Assembly (NCBI GenBank): GCA_003508835.1
Contig: PUFA01000062.1
Location: forward strand, 124,001-188,000
Length of the DNA stretch: 64,000 bases
Reading direction: 5' to 3'
From: Eonycteris spelaea
Lineage: Eukaryota > Chordata > Mammalia > Chiroptera > Pteropodidae
Shown: positions 34,520 through 46,372 of the stretch, one piece after another
Layout: every line of letters begins with the position of its first letter
Numbering within the stretch: position 1 is the stretch's first letter
The notes under the pieces: model-generated
What the model was told of the DNA's origin: nothing
Seen by the model: the letters and a program-made list of their open reading frames with translations, nothing else
Databases searched by the model: none
Translations under genes and position numbers: made by a program

Positions 34520-35035
34520 ATATTTTTTTATAATATACATCTGATCATGCAATCTCATTACTCAGAACTTTGAATGGTTTCACACATGTAATATAATCAA
34601 ATTTGTTTCATGGCCTATAAAAACTACATGATCTTCCCTAGCTAAGACTTTGGAGTCATTAGCTATCTCTTGTCCCCGTTTTTGCTCAAAGCCAGTCGCA
34701 CTGGCTTCCCTGCTGTCCCTGCACACACCATGTATGTGGTTCCTTCATGGGCCTTTGCATGTACTACAGCCGGAGATGACAGTGCTCTTTATACACACAA
34801 ATCATTCAGGTATCAAAAGTAGCACCCACAGAAACTCCCTCTTTTCTTTTCACACTTTATTATTTTTATAACACTAATCACTTGCTATCAACATAAATCT
34901 TTGTTGCTATTTTCTATTTGTCTCCCTCAGTAAACTATGCAATTCCTGGGGACTGGGGACTTTTCCCTCAGCTCTTACTTTATCTCTTTTCCCTTCAACA
35001 ATACTTTGAATTTGTCTGAACAAATAAATAATATA
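34520..35035 (+). mobile_element. LINE-2 (L2) 3' end
   Basis: A collinear match to the L2 3' region: TTTGAATGGTTTCACACATG, CATGGCCTATAAAAACTACA, GCACTGGCTTCCCTGCTGTC, CTGCACACACCATG, GGGCCTTTGCATGTACT, CATTCAGGTATCAAAAGTAG, TTTATTATTTTTATAACACT, GGGGACTTTTCCC and a terminal AATAAATAAT. This is one of the clearest ancient repeats in the window. The 73-codon frame at 34650-34871 lies within it and is not a gene. Confidence 0.85.
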
Positions 35036-36009
35036 TTAATACATTATTAGAGATAATATGAAATGATATGAGACACTACTGCTCTGCTTCATTGAGAAGA
35101 CTTGCATTAATTCATAATGTGATTCATAATGAATCAAATTGTGTTACCTTTGACCTGAGGTATCATAAAGCTGAATTATAAAAATACTCAGTAGATATGT
35201 TTGAAAACTGTAAAATTGAAGATTTATATCAATATAAGATTTTTTCTGTAGTTTTTTTTATAAGAAAGACAATCATATTTTGAATCAATCATAAAGAATT
35301 ACAACGCTATATAACTTAATTCTAATACAAGGTTGTGGAAGACATAATCTTGATCCTTCACATTTGAGTTCTAATTTTCTTAGAAAATATCTGATAATTC
35401 AAGTTAAAGTTGATAAAACATGTTGGCAAAATCTATGGAGAGTTTACTTTCATACTAAAATTTTCTGAGATAGTGATTTGTGGTTTAAATAATGGTATAT
35501 CATGAACATTCATTGTTCAATATGAAAAGTATTAAAAGGTAATTTCTTAAAATATGCTTTTCCCGTGCAACTGCATTTTTTCTTTGACTAACATTCTTTC
35601 CGAGGTTATGATTATTTTAAACTTTCATTATAACACTTAAAAATGGATTGAAAATAGTAAACACATAATGAATGGAATAGAGATGGCTAAGTATTCCAGT
35701 TAATTATTAATTATTCATGAAAGTACTCTGCATTTCAGTTTTGGCATCTAATATAACTTAATTTGTATTACTCTGGCTGGTTGCTCAAATTATCATTTTA
35801 ATCCATTTTTATCATTGGAAAGTAATACATTTGTATAAGCTATAGAAGATTTAACCAACCTGAGGTGATAGCAACTCATGATCATAAGTAAGAATAAATC
35901 CTAAATATTTAACTTCATTTGCTGTTTTTTTAATTGCAAAATTATTTAAAGCTTACAGTTATTTGATCATGTATGGCAGCAGTGTTATACATACGGGTAC
36001 TCATTTCAT
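35036..36009. other. Unassigned AT-rich non-coding stretch
   Basis: No gene or named repeat recognised. Positions about 35110-35170 (doubled CATAATGTGATTCATAATGA, then TTACCTTTGACCTGAGG) are non-repetitive and may deserve a conservation check. Confidence 0.45.
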
Positions 36010-36705
36010 TTGGAGTAATATTCCAATGCTTATGTGTACCATACCTTTATCCATTCATCTATCCGTGGACACTTAGGTTGCTTCCGTATCTCGACTATTG
36101 TAAGTGATGATGCAATTTGCATAGATTCTTTTCAAACTAGTGTTTTCGTTTTCTCCATAAATATCCAGAAATGGAATTGCTGGGTCATAAGGTTTTTATG
36201 TTTTGAGGAAGCCCCACACTGTTATCCATAGTGGCTGTACCAATTTACATTTCCACCAACAGTACACAAGGGCTCCTTTTTTTTTTCACATCCTCACCAA
36301 CACTTGTTATTCATTCACATTTTGATAACAGCCAGTCTGAATGTGAGGTTATAGGGTACTGTGCTAGTGAAATAAGTTAGAAAGAAAAAGACAAATACAG
36401 AGAACTGATGATTGCCAGAGGTGGGGGGGGGATGGGATGGATGAAAAAGGTGAAAGGAAATAAGAGGTACAAACTTCCAGTGATAAATAAAGTAATTCAT
36501 GGGGATGCAGTGTACAGTACAAGGAATATAGTCAATAATATTTTAATAATTTTGCATGGTGACCGATGATTACTAGACTTATTGTGGTGATCACATTGTA
36601 AGGTATATAAATGTCAAGTCATTATGTTATACACTTGAAACTAATATAAATATTAGTGTCTAATATTGCATGCTAAGTATACTTCAATAAAATTTTAAAA
36701 GCCAT
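36010..36705 (+). mobile_element. 5'-inverted (twin-primed) L1 insertion, second copy
   Basis: Positions 36010 to about 36351 are antisense L1 3' region (GAGTAATATTCCAATG, TTTATCCATTCATCTATC, GGAATTGCTGGGTCATAAGG, CATTTCCACCAACAGTACAC, ACATCCTCACCAACACTTGT). From about 36352 the L1 3' end reads in sense (AGGGTACTGTGCTAGTG, AAATAAGTTAGAAAGAAAAA, GGAATATAGTCAATAATATT, CTTATTGTGGTGATCACATT, ATACTTCAATAAAATTTT). About 50 bp of consensus is missing between the two parts. The architecture matches the insertion at 24573-25358. The target duplication is not identifiable. Frames of 61-65 codons within it are artefacts. Confidence 0.85.
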
Positions 36706-38077
36706 TTTATAATTTATAAAATTAAAAATAAAGCAATAGTGAAAAGATAATTTACTAAAAATTTTAATAAGAATTTAAATCTACTAAACAAGTCTATCTT
36801 ATACTTCATAATTCCTTGGATTTGAAAGTATAATCGGAAACATCCTTTGAATGCAATTCACTGCTCATCAACTCTCATCCCTACCTGTGCAACATAGCCA
36901 CCTCAAAATACTGATTCCAGGTTTCCGATACAGCTCTAATATGCCTATCATTACTTAGGGTTCTTCTTGCATTTACACCATCAAAATCCAACACTACTTA
37001 AAACTTTAATGGCTCAAAATTTTGTTGAAAAGAATGGCTAACTCTTGCTCCCTACTGCAAAAATATTTTCTTTCAGAATTTAAAAAAAGTAATTATTTAA
37101 TTATTTTTTCACTTCTACATCATCTATTTACTTCTAATCTCTTTTATACACACACTTATCTACAGTATTTGTCCACTTGTAAACAGAGTCAAGTATATTT
37201 TGATTATCAAAAATATATATTTGTCATGAATCTTTTTGGTACAATATAATGATCAGATTATTTTTGTAAATAGTATGAAGTTTTTCTTTTGCATGAGTAA
37301 ATGGATGCTTTTTAAAAAAAATATACTGCTCATTTATAATTCTTAAGTTTAAAAAAATAGCTAAAATAGTATAAAATAGTATCATACGAAGACCAATACT
37401 ATTGAGATTGTGCTTATATGATCAATTGCACCATCATCTTTGGAGGCTAGAGTACAGTTCTTTGTTTCTTTGCATTCATTTTCTAATTTTTCTAATAACT
37501 GTAATAAATCATCCAATTTTATTCTCAAAAAGTGAACAATCTGAATTCTTATCTATGTTTAAAAAATTACATAATACTATAAATGTCTTCAGAGTCCTTT
37601 TATACCTTTCCTGAAAGCTGATGCAGAATTTTTAGCAGCATATTTTAAAAAGTTAAGGATAATGAAGAAGTGAGGATATATCCCAACACTCTATCATATT
37701 TTTTTTACCATTATTCTCTTTTCATATTACTTTGGTATTTTTTTTAGCATAGTTGAGATAATTGCTAAGTAACAAAGAAATAATTCCTAGGACGATTAAA
37801 TATCAAATTTTAATACACAAGTAACACTAAATTAAAAATTTTATAATGTATCTTAGATTAACAAATATCCAAGGAGAACATATGTTAAATTTATAATTTA
37901 TTTAAAATTTATTTCTTATATTTTTAGAAAAAAATTTAAAAAATAAAAGCTATGAAATAATAATCCTTATAAAGAGCTTTAAGTGCTCAAAGAATGAAGT
38001 CAAGAACTAAAATTGGATCCAATGGACTTTGACAGAACTACTGATGGTTAATATCTTCTGCATTGAAAACTAAATTA
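36706..38077. other. Unassigned AT-rich non-coding stretch
   Basis: No gene or repeat family recognised. Two 70-75 codon frames (37022-37249, 37402-37614) have AT-driven composition (Leu, Phe, Tyr, Ser) and no recognisable domain. Confidence 0.45.
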
Positions 38078-38095
38078 AAATAAATGTATCATTTG
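38078..38095 (+). repeat. Left target-site duplication of the deleted L1
   Basis: AAATAAATGTATCATTTG, identical to 40750-40767. It directly follows TTA, so the site reads TTAAAATAAATG, which fits the TT/AAAA preference of the L1 endonuclease. Confidence 0.92.
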
Positions 38096-40749
38096 TTGAA
38101 TCTGGACAAGATGCCATAGAAGGTACAGGCTGTGCACGCCTCCTTTCCTGACTACACCAAAATCATAACAAAACCACAGAGCAACTCTGGCTTAATAGAA
38201 CCCCTACAACTAGAGACAAAAATAACAGGTCACCTCAAACTGGTAGGAGAGGCAGAGATAAGAAATGCTCTGGTCTCAGAACCGCTTGTGGTGATGGAGA
38301 ATCAGGAGGGCTATCTTGGCTGCAGAGTTACCTCCCCGACCTGAGGAGCAAGGGGTCCCCGCTGCATATTGGGTTTCCCTGCCCAGGGTTCAGGTGCCAG
38401 GAAGAGAAGTCCCTACAACCTCTGGCTGTGAAAACCAGAAAAGGTTACAGCTAAGTAAGACCTAGGGCTGTGTAAGTTGCAGACATTTCTTTTAAAGGGC
38501 CCATGCCCGGCCTTACCTGCTGACAGGCTCACCCACTCTGAGTTCCAGTGCTAGGATAGCAGCTCAAGGGGTATCAGGAACACATGGGGAGGCGCTAAGT
38601 TGTTGGGCTTCCAGGCGAGGTCTGGAGGGGTGGCCTTCTCCCAGACAGAAGTGCTGACAGTATCATTGCTCCTTTGTTGAGCCCTCCCCACTCCCAGCCT
38701 GCAAATGCAGGCATTGCCTTATCTGAGTTGCTGTCAACCTGAATAGCACAGGTCACCATGCCCAAGGGATTCCTTAAGACTGCCTCTCCTAACTTGAGGG
38801 CCCACCCAAGCCACTTCCTGTAGTTTATTCCATACAAATCGGCTGTCTTGGATCCTACTGCAAACTTTCCTAAAATCGCTAGAAGGCTCACAACCCAAAG
38901 CAGCAGCATCTGGCATTGGGGAATCCTGTGCCTCTTGCTGAGCAGCCCCAACCCCTGCACTAGTGGCACTCAGCCTCAGATTCTGGTTTGGCCTCTCAAT
39001 GCACCTCTAAGCCCAGCATAGTGGTAGCCATCTGTGGATTGTTTGGTGACTCTTCCCAGGTAGTCCTAGAGATACATCGGCTGTGGCTGAACTTAGCCGC
39101 ACAGCACACCTACTAGATAAATCCACTCTATTAGGACTGGGAGACTTAGGAGCCCTACTTAATACTTAGAAACAGCCATAGTGAGGCGGCCAAAAAATGA
39201 GGAGAAAAAGAAATGTCCCACATGAAAGAACAGAACAAAGCTCCAGAAAAAGAACTCAGCAAAATGGAGATAAGCAATTTAAAGATGTAGAGTTCAAAGC
39301 ACTGGCTATAAGAATGCTCAATGAACTTAGAGAAGAGTAGTTGAACTCAGTAAGAACTTTAACAAAGAGACAGAAAACGTAAAAATGGAGATGGAACGCG
39401 AACAGGGAGCAAGTCATAAATGAAGACTACAATAAATGAGATGAAGAGTGCATTAGAGGGAATCAACAGAGTGGATGAAATGGAGGACTGAATCAGTGAC
39501 ATAGAGAATGGGGCAGCAGAGGACACCCAGTCAGAACAGCAACAACAACAACAAGAAATTAAAAAAAAAAAAATGAAGATAGTTTAAGGAGCCTGTGGGA
39601 CAACATCAAACGTAACAACATTTGCATTATAAAGGTACCAGAAGGAGAAGAGAGAAAGAAATTGAAAAGCTATTTTAAAAAAATAATGATGGAAAACTTC
39701 CCTAACCTGGTGAAGGAAATAGACATATAATACCAAGAAATTCAGAAGTCCCAAACAAGATGAACCCACAGAGGCCCATATCAAGACACATCATAATTAA
39801 AATGTCAAAGGTTAAATACAAAGAGAGAATCTTAAAAGCAGCAAGAGAAAAGCAGTTTGTTGCCTATAAAGAAGCTTCCATGAGACTGCCAGCTGATTCC
39901 TCAACAAGCACTTTGCAGATCAGAAAAAACTGGCTCAAAATATTAAAAGTGATAAAATCTCAGGACCTACAACCAAGATTACTCTTCTTAGTAAAGCTAT
40001 CATTTAATATTGAAGGACAGATAAAGAGTTTCCCAGACAAGAAAATGCTAAAGGAGTTCATCACCACAATTACAGGAAATTTTTCTTTAAACAAAACAAA
40101 ACAAACAAGCAAACAAACAAAAAATATATATGAATAAAGAATGGCAATAACTACATATCTAACAACAAGTACTGTAACTGAAAAAGAATTAAATGCTCCA
40201 ATCAAAAGATAAGGCAGCTAAATGAATAAGAAAACAAGACCCTGACACAGGCTACCTACATGAAACTTACTTTAGATTAAAAGACAACACAAAAAAAGTA
40301 AAGGGATGGGAGAAGATATTTCATGTGGACCTAGAGTGGGGTAAGTAGACAGAGAAAGACAAATGCCATATGATTTCACATACATGTAAAATTGAAAGAA
40401 CCAAATAAACTACCAAAAAAAAAATAAAAAACAAAAAAACCACGGAAACAGAGAATATTTTGATTATCATATAGAAGGAGGGATTGGGTGGGTTGGGTGA
40501 AAAAGGGGAAAAAGATTAAGAAATACAAATCGGTAGTTATACAACAGTCATGAAGATATAAAGTACAACATAAGGAAATAGTCAATATATTATAATAACT
40601 ATGTACAGTGTCAGAGGGGCACTAGATTTATTGGGGTGATCACTTTGTGAGTTATATAGATGTCTAATCACTATTTTGTACACTGACATTAATATAATAT
40701 TGTATGCCAAATATAACTGAAAAAATAATGAATGAATGAATGAATGAAT
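38096..40749 (+). mobile_element. Internally deleted L1 with both ends and target duplication (2.65 kb)
   Basis: The element has a GC-richer 5' UTR (from CAAGATGCCATAGAAGG near 38107 to about 39190), ORF1 (about 39198-40130), the first codons of the ORF2 endonuclease domain (about 40185-40325, including NAPIKR-like and KQDPDTGYLHE-like residues), then a jump to the L1 3' UTR (from TGGACCTAGAGTGGGGTAAG at about 40326) and a (GAAT)n/(AAAT)n tail. It is bounded by an 18-bp perfect target duplication (38078-38095 and 40750-40767). A full-length L1 is about 6-7 kb, so about 3.5-4 kb of ORF2 and 3' UTR is missing. HAL1-like elements have a similar plan. Coding parts contain many stops. Confidence 0.85.
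39198..40137 (+). pseudogene. L1 ORF1 pseudogene
   Basis: ORF1p is the RNA-binding coiled-coil chaperone of L1. The start region is readable: MRRKRNVPHERTEQSSRK from 39199. A QFKDVEFKALAIRMLNELRE-like block then precedes the coiled coil, which is broken by stops and frameshifts from about 39340. The C-terminal part survives as an open frame at 39760-40137 (125 codons) with MNPQRPISRHIIIKMSKVK, RILKAAREKQFVAYK, SQDLQPRLLF and GQIKSFPDKKMLKEF. These correspond to the end of the RRM region and the C-terminal domain. The frame then runs into a short AAACAAAC-type repeat. No full-length protein can be made. Confidence 0.85.
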
Positions 40750-40758
40750 AAATAAATG
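40733..40758. repeat. (GAAT)n/(AAAT)n tail repeat
   Basis: A-rich tetranucleotide repeat at the 3' end of the deleted L1, running into the right target duplication. Confidence 0.9.
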
Positions 40759-40767
40759 TATCATTTG
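40750..40767 (+). repeat. Right target-site duplication of the deleted L1
   Basis: AAATAAATGTATCATTTG, identical over 18 bp to 38078-38095. It marks the 3' end of the insertion. Confidence 0.92.
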
Positions 40768-43700
40768 CAGACATATCCCTGCTCTTAATATACCTGAGAA
40801 ATGCTGTCTTTTAGATCACTTATTTAGCATGCAAAGGGATGGTGCAGAGAATTGTCATATCTTATGTAGAACACTTTGCTTTTAGGTGGCTCTTACATTA
40901 TTACCACACGAAACAACTGGGCTGTAACCTCATTTTACATTTGGAGCAAGTATACATTTAGCAGTTTACTAAAAATACTATTAATTCCTGAGGTCATAAC
41001 ATAATACTTGTAGACAATTATTTGCAGGTAAATCTACTTTATATTTGAGTTAAATTCCAAACTAATATTTGAATTTCATATATACATATATATGTATACA
41101 CGTATATTTACATATATATATACACATAGAGATGATGCTTTGCCATGTCACATAATTTTGCAATGGTTTTATCTCAGTTTTCAAACCCTTTTTAAAGTAA
41201 ATACGGTTTAAAAACAGACAAGAATTAATAGGTTCTGGTTAATTAACGTCCTGCAACAATGCCTCAGGTTTGATTAGTTTTAATGGATTTCTGCTCTAAA
41301 CATTTATCTACAAAATAAGACACAGGTATCCTTAAGCTTAGAGGGTAGGCATTAACCTGGAGGTAAATACTTTGAAAATCACTGCATTAATTATTTAGGT
41401 AAAACCACTCTTTGAAAACTATTCCATTTAATCAGTTCTAAAAACTTAGAAAAAGAAGATAAAACTGCTCTTATACCCTGGGAGGTTCAAGTAATTAGCC
41501 ATTTTTTACCTAATCTTTATATACTTGTAGATTTTGTCAGTTACTTTAGGAATTTCTAGGAAAAACAGATACAGATAGAAATAGAAAAAGACTGACAATG
41601 TCCTTATAATTTCATATCAGTTATTCGTTCTATAGACTATAATTGTCACCCATGTTTGTCGCATACAAACATGTTTGTGTTTGCAAAACATATAAATCGA
41701 CTTATTGATATTATGTTCTAACTAATTTGATCTCTTCTACATCAAATTTAGTCAATATAGGCAAAGCATAAGTTAGCTGAGTATAGTGTTCTAAATCTTC
41801 ATGTGCCTCAGCGGACTAATTGATTGCTTTCAATATCAAACTCTTTATCAAAGTCTTAAAAACTCTCCAGGCAATCATGAAATCACTGCAAGTATGTTTC
41901 CCAAATTCTTATCCCCCCTCAAGTACTCCTGTAAACAGCTGAAAAAGACAGGCAGTTTTAAAGTTGAAGATATAAAACAATTAAATATAATTGAGAATAT
42001 GAAAATTAAATATCATTCCTAGAGATATCATCAGTAGAATATTTCCTTTGTCTATAACTCATACACATGGCTGAAGGGACAGTACCACCTATAGAACGGT
42101 CATCTCAAGGCCTCAGTGAGAAAAATCATATTTATTCTTATTATAGTCCATCAATGGCTCAATCTTGATGATACTGCCTCTCTTTTCTTCCTTAAATAAG
42201 GGTCACAAAAAGAGGAACATATCCTGCTCTTTTAAACCTAGAACAAATTCATAGGCTAAGTCAACATCAATTAGGCCAAATTAAAATTCAGATACCAGTA
42301 AGACCTAATGCAAACAATTCTAAATCTCAATGTGAGATTAATGTCAGAGTCATAGAGCCAAACATTTAAAAATTAGATACAAAAAAAAAAAAAAAACATG
42401 ATGGCAAACAAGTTGGAACAAGGGCAGGGTAGGGCATCCTTGAAAATTTACCTCAACCTTGGTAGGTTTTTATGGCCAAACTTCTAGGGTTAATTACTTT
42501 GTGCATATTAGAGGCTGAAAGATGAAAATACAATGCAGCAGCATAGGGTCTAGGGCAATTAGGAATAGTATGGAATCAAGGGAGAAAAAAGATTTGCCTT
42601 TTCAAGGCAACTGAAGATCGGCGGCGGTGGATTTGACTGACTTGATAATTTTTGACCAGCCCTAGCAAGCAATCTTTCAATTTTCATCAGAAGCAGGTGG
42701 TATGAATGTGTCAGATGGAAGGCCATGTGGCATTTGGAAATCACATTTTATCTCTGAGAATTCAATTTCTATCAGCATATAATAGGTAACTCTCTTGACA
42801 TACTGTCAGGTGTTCTACTGCTCTTTTTTGTGAACCCTACTTTCACTCAATATCTTTTGAGTACTGATTAAACATTGATGTTTTGTTGCAATCTTGTTGC
42901 AAAGAAGTGGCAGGGTAGATGGTACATTTATTGTGGAGCAGTGTTTTAAAAGTAGAAGTATATGCAGTGAATTGCTGTAGGAAAACGTGGTCATGGCCAG
43001 AGAAGGTGTAGGGTTGGTATTTTGCAATTTCATTGTAATAGAGTTGTAAAAACCTAGTTATCTTCCTAAGGGCTGCTTGATATTTCTGTATAGCAATTAG
43101 ATGATGAGTGATGGTTAATGGATAGGCAGCTACCATGAGGGAGTTCTGAACAATGTTTTTTAATATAACATGATCTACAATGACTATTGATGATAATATA
43201 GTTTATGGAGAGAGAAAATGTCTTTGACAAAAGAGATAAATTTGCCAAGGTGAACCAAAGAAATGATTGGAGCATTACTAAAGGGGCCATGACCTGACAG
43301 AAATTAGGAGCGGGGTTAGGTCAACCATAACTTTCATCCAAGTCAAGCAGATGCAGAGTTGTTATGACTTTCCTCTTGCAAAATAATGGCTTTGCACCGA
43401 GTTATCTAAATCTGCAGGATTGAAGCCAGCCCAGAAGTGACATGGATTAAATGTAAAGGGTCAGATTTTGTAAAGCATGGATGAGGCTAAAGTGTCCTCT
43501 TTAATAAAGAGGAACAATGCAGATGTGCAACATTAGCAAGATATATTAAACAATCACTGGGGAAGACTAATCTATTAGGAGAGACTGAGATTCAACAACT
43601 GAGAAGATGAACATAAATAGGACACAAAGAACAAGAATTCTGTTAGTGACAACTGAGTTAAATATGAACACATAAGAAATATGAAGGGTAGGCAGTTCCT

Positions 43701-44091
43701 GGGTATAGTGTTAGATTAACTATAAGATCAATTGGGCTATAATGTAGAGATACGATTTGTCTTAATGAACAAAGAACATGTCGGCAAAATGAGGCAATTT
43801 CCATTTTTTAATGGAAAGGAAAAAAAATCTCTCATTGTTTTCTTCATTTTTAAAAACATTCTTGGTTCTTTTTTATGAAGCCACTTTTTAAATCTCCTTA
43901 TCTTGCCATTTTTTTCTGGCCAAAGTTTTGTCAAGTTTTCCTTAATACCTTGTTTTCAATTAATATACTAACCTGATTCTTTTTTATTACATTACTGTAA
44001 CATGTAGCTAAATTGTCAACTCAAAAATTACAGAACAGCTAAGTGAATGAATGTGACTCTAAATATTTATTTAGATGCTGAAATGACTTAG
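40768..44091. other. Unassigned stretch containing a possible antisense coding relic
   Basis: AT-rich at first, with an ATATACATATATATGTATAC-type self-complementary run near 41078-41127. From about 42000 to 43950 base composition and word use on the minus strand look more protein-like than their surroundings (see next entry). A17 lies near 42380-42396. Confidence 0.4.
42559..43934 (-). pseudogene. Possible frameshifted coding relic, family unknown
   Basis: On the minus strand, short frames follow one another in a consistent direction: 43737-43934 (65 codons), 43066-43290 (74), 42843-43136 (97), 42815-43033 (72) and 42559-42744 (61). The 74- and 97-codon frames overlap by 71 bp in different frames. 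They contain readable non-repetitive peptide such as LVMLQSFLWFTLANLSLLS and IQKYQAALRKITRFLQLYY, which could derive from a retroviral or other transposon protein. I do not recognise a catalytic motif or domain. Overlapping unrelated frames can also arise by chance, so this is a weak call. Confidence 0.25.
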
Positions 44092-44113
44092 ATTTCCTGT
44101 GTAAACAGGAAAT
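44092..44113. promoter_or_regulatory. Perfect palindrome of ETS-like sites around a forkhead-like core
   Basis: ATTTCCTG (44092-44099), TGTAAA spacer, CAGGAAAT (44106-44113): two exact inverted 8-bp arms, each with an ETS-type GGAA core. The spacer plus the right arm reads TGTAAACAGGAAAT, joining a forkhead-type TGTAAACA to an ETS-type site. The composite resembles the FOX:ETS motif described for endothelial enhancers. No repeat family explains the surrounding sequence. Function is inference only. Confidence 0.3.
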
Positions 44114-46372
44114 TACAAATAAATTACTGTCAACTTTATTAAATGTATAAATGAAGCAAAATGAGAAACCATAGTAATTCAAGTTAAGAAAAATACACAC
44201 TTTTCAGCGATGAAGAAGTACACAAGGGGATTTCATATCATTATATATGAACAAAACAGTCTGGGTCTTAAAAGTAAGGCATAGGGTGGAACACCAGGGA
44301 TGTATAAATTGTTTATAGAAAACATAAATATTAGGACAAGTAATACAATTTGTCCCATGGCTAGGAAGCACTACCCAGAAGCAAAGCTTAACTGCAGGAA
44401 AGTCATATACCTATGAAGGGATTCTTCTTAGGAAAACTACACCTTGCCTCACACAGAGGGTAAATCAACTAAATAAAATGGAATCAAGTAGCCTCTACAT
44501 GTCAGAAATGCAGATCTTTTTAAATTGTGTTGTAGGAAAAGTAGCTAAAGAGATACTTCCAGGGTCATTAAACTCATTAGGGTTAAATAATGACAAATGG
44601 TAACAGAAAATGAAGTCACCAATGACTTTAATAATATTTCTTTTAATTCGAATTAACACTTTGCTGGTAATTGTAGAGTTCTGATAATCACAGTATTGAA
44701 CATTAACTGTCCAAATTTTTATCAGCAGAATATTTATTAAGTCAAGCTTCTCAAAACAATGAAAAGCTACACTGGTTGAAATAAGGTTAGAAAGTCACCC
44801 ACCCTGACTACTCAGGCTTCATAATCTCTACAATGATTCTTTTAGCCACTTTTGGGAAGCCTAGAGTTGAGTAGAGCTCAGTTTGCAAGTTGCTTATCTG
44901 AAGGATCTCAAGAGAATAGAATTTAATAACTTATGATGATAATGGTCCTTTGGGAACAGAGTTTTAAGAATAATATTATTAGCTACTTATTTAAGTTAGT
45001 AAGAAAAATATGGTCCAGTGCAATGTTTAAATGAAGCAGTACATTATTAGACTGTACATGGTCAGAAATATGCTACATCATTTACAGATGAGTGCGGAAT
45101 ATTTAAAAATCTATAATCTGGTTTATAATGGAAAATCCTAAAGTTCTGGGTTTACAGTACCGCAGGGCAACAATGAACTGAATTTAAGCATCAGCTGTCC
45201 TTATGAATAGAGCATATACTCCTGAATCACCAACGTCTTCATCTTTCTATTTTCATACACCTCATATGGTTCACTGATTTACTTTTACCTTATTACCTAT
45301 ATGAATTTGCAATATGTGTAGAAGAAATAGTAAAGGTTCGTAAGTAAGAATTTTTTATTCCAGATTCCTAACAATAACTATTACAATATTTAGAATCTTA
45401 GGACCCTAACCATTTATAATGAGAATAAAACAAATTATGTCTTAAAAATTTGTGTGCAAAATAAATGAGTTAATATAGTCTAAACAAACTGTATTTAGAA
45501 AGTAAAAGTAGAGAGAATCACTTCATACAAGCCAAAATGACTAATCAAGCATGCATATTTGTTAATGTAAATTAAGCACTAAACCATCCCAAACTTAGGA
45601 TATTTTCTTATTCACCACCCATCGATTCCTCATTCCCAAGTCGAGACATCTTGGAAAGTGTTACAAGCCTAACATAAGAAAAATAAGAAAAAATATTATG
45701 CTGTACTCTCCAGTTTGGGTAAATGAAGCTGGATTTTCTTGCAATTACATCAAAATCAGTAGTTTCACTGAACTACTGACTAGAGAAGCACTGCTGTGCC
45801 CAGAAACATGTTCTTGATTTGAGGTTATGCTAATTTTGTAACCTTGACCAAATAACTTTCAAATCAAAAATCAGATAACTTATAAGATGAAATTAACTAC
45901 TTTAAGTACTCAACAGCCAATTAACTTGGTGACCTTCTGGGCATGACATGGAAAGATTGTGTAAAAGAATGTAGAGAGAAGAGAATATTGGGCTAGCATG
46001 TTCAGGATTAAAGAACATTCTAATGATGAGCATAATGAAGAGAATTTCATTAGCAGATAATTCATGCATTTGATATATACCAGTTAATTGACTGAAATAA
46101 TTACTTTGCTCTGACTTTTTCTTTTTAACTTTATTCTCTTCTTTCACGTGGCTTTTAAAAGCACAATTATTACTAAGATCCCCTGAACTCTAGTTTACAT
46201 TACTTATGTGGGTTTAATTAGACACTGCAGAAATATATAAAAGGTACAGCCTGAGGAGCATTTATTTATTATATATTAAATTGTTTTTAGTCTTATAATT
46301 AAAAACAATAATCACACTTGTTACATTTATGTTTATTAGCACATGAAAAAATACAGAATAAGCATTTATTTG
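44114..46372. other. Unassigned AT-rich non-coding stretch
   Basis: No gene, RNA or repeat family recognised. The 81-codon antisense frame at 45902-46147 shows no domain. Confidence 0.45.

Noticed and set aside
38595..38969. 124-codon antisense open frame
   Set aside because: It lies wholly within the GC-richer 5' UTR of the deleted L1 and is read against the element. No recognised domain; low stop density follows from composition.
40340..40749. Idea that the ORF2 deletion in the L1 arose by splicing
   Set aside because: No clear GT...AG pair is visible at the junction. The CATG-like word shared by both sides fits microhomology better.
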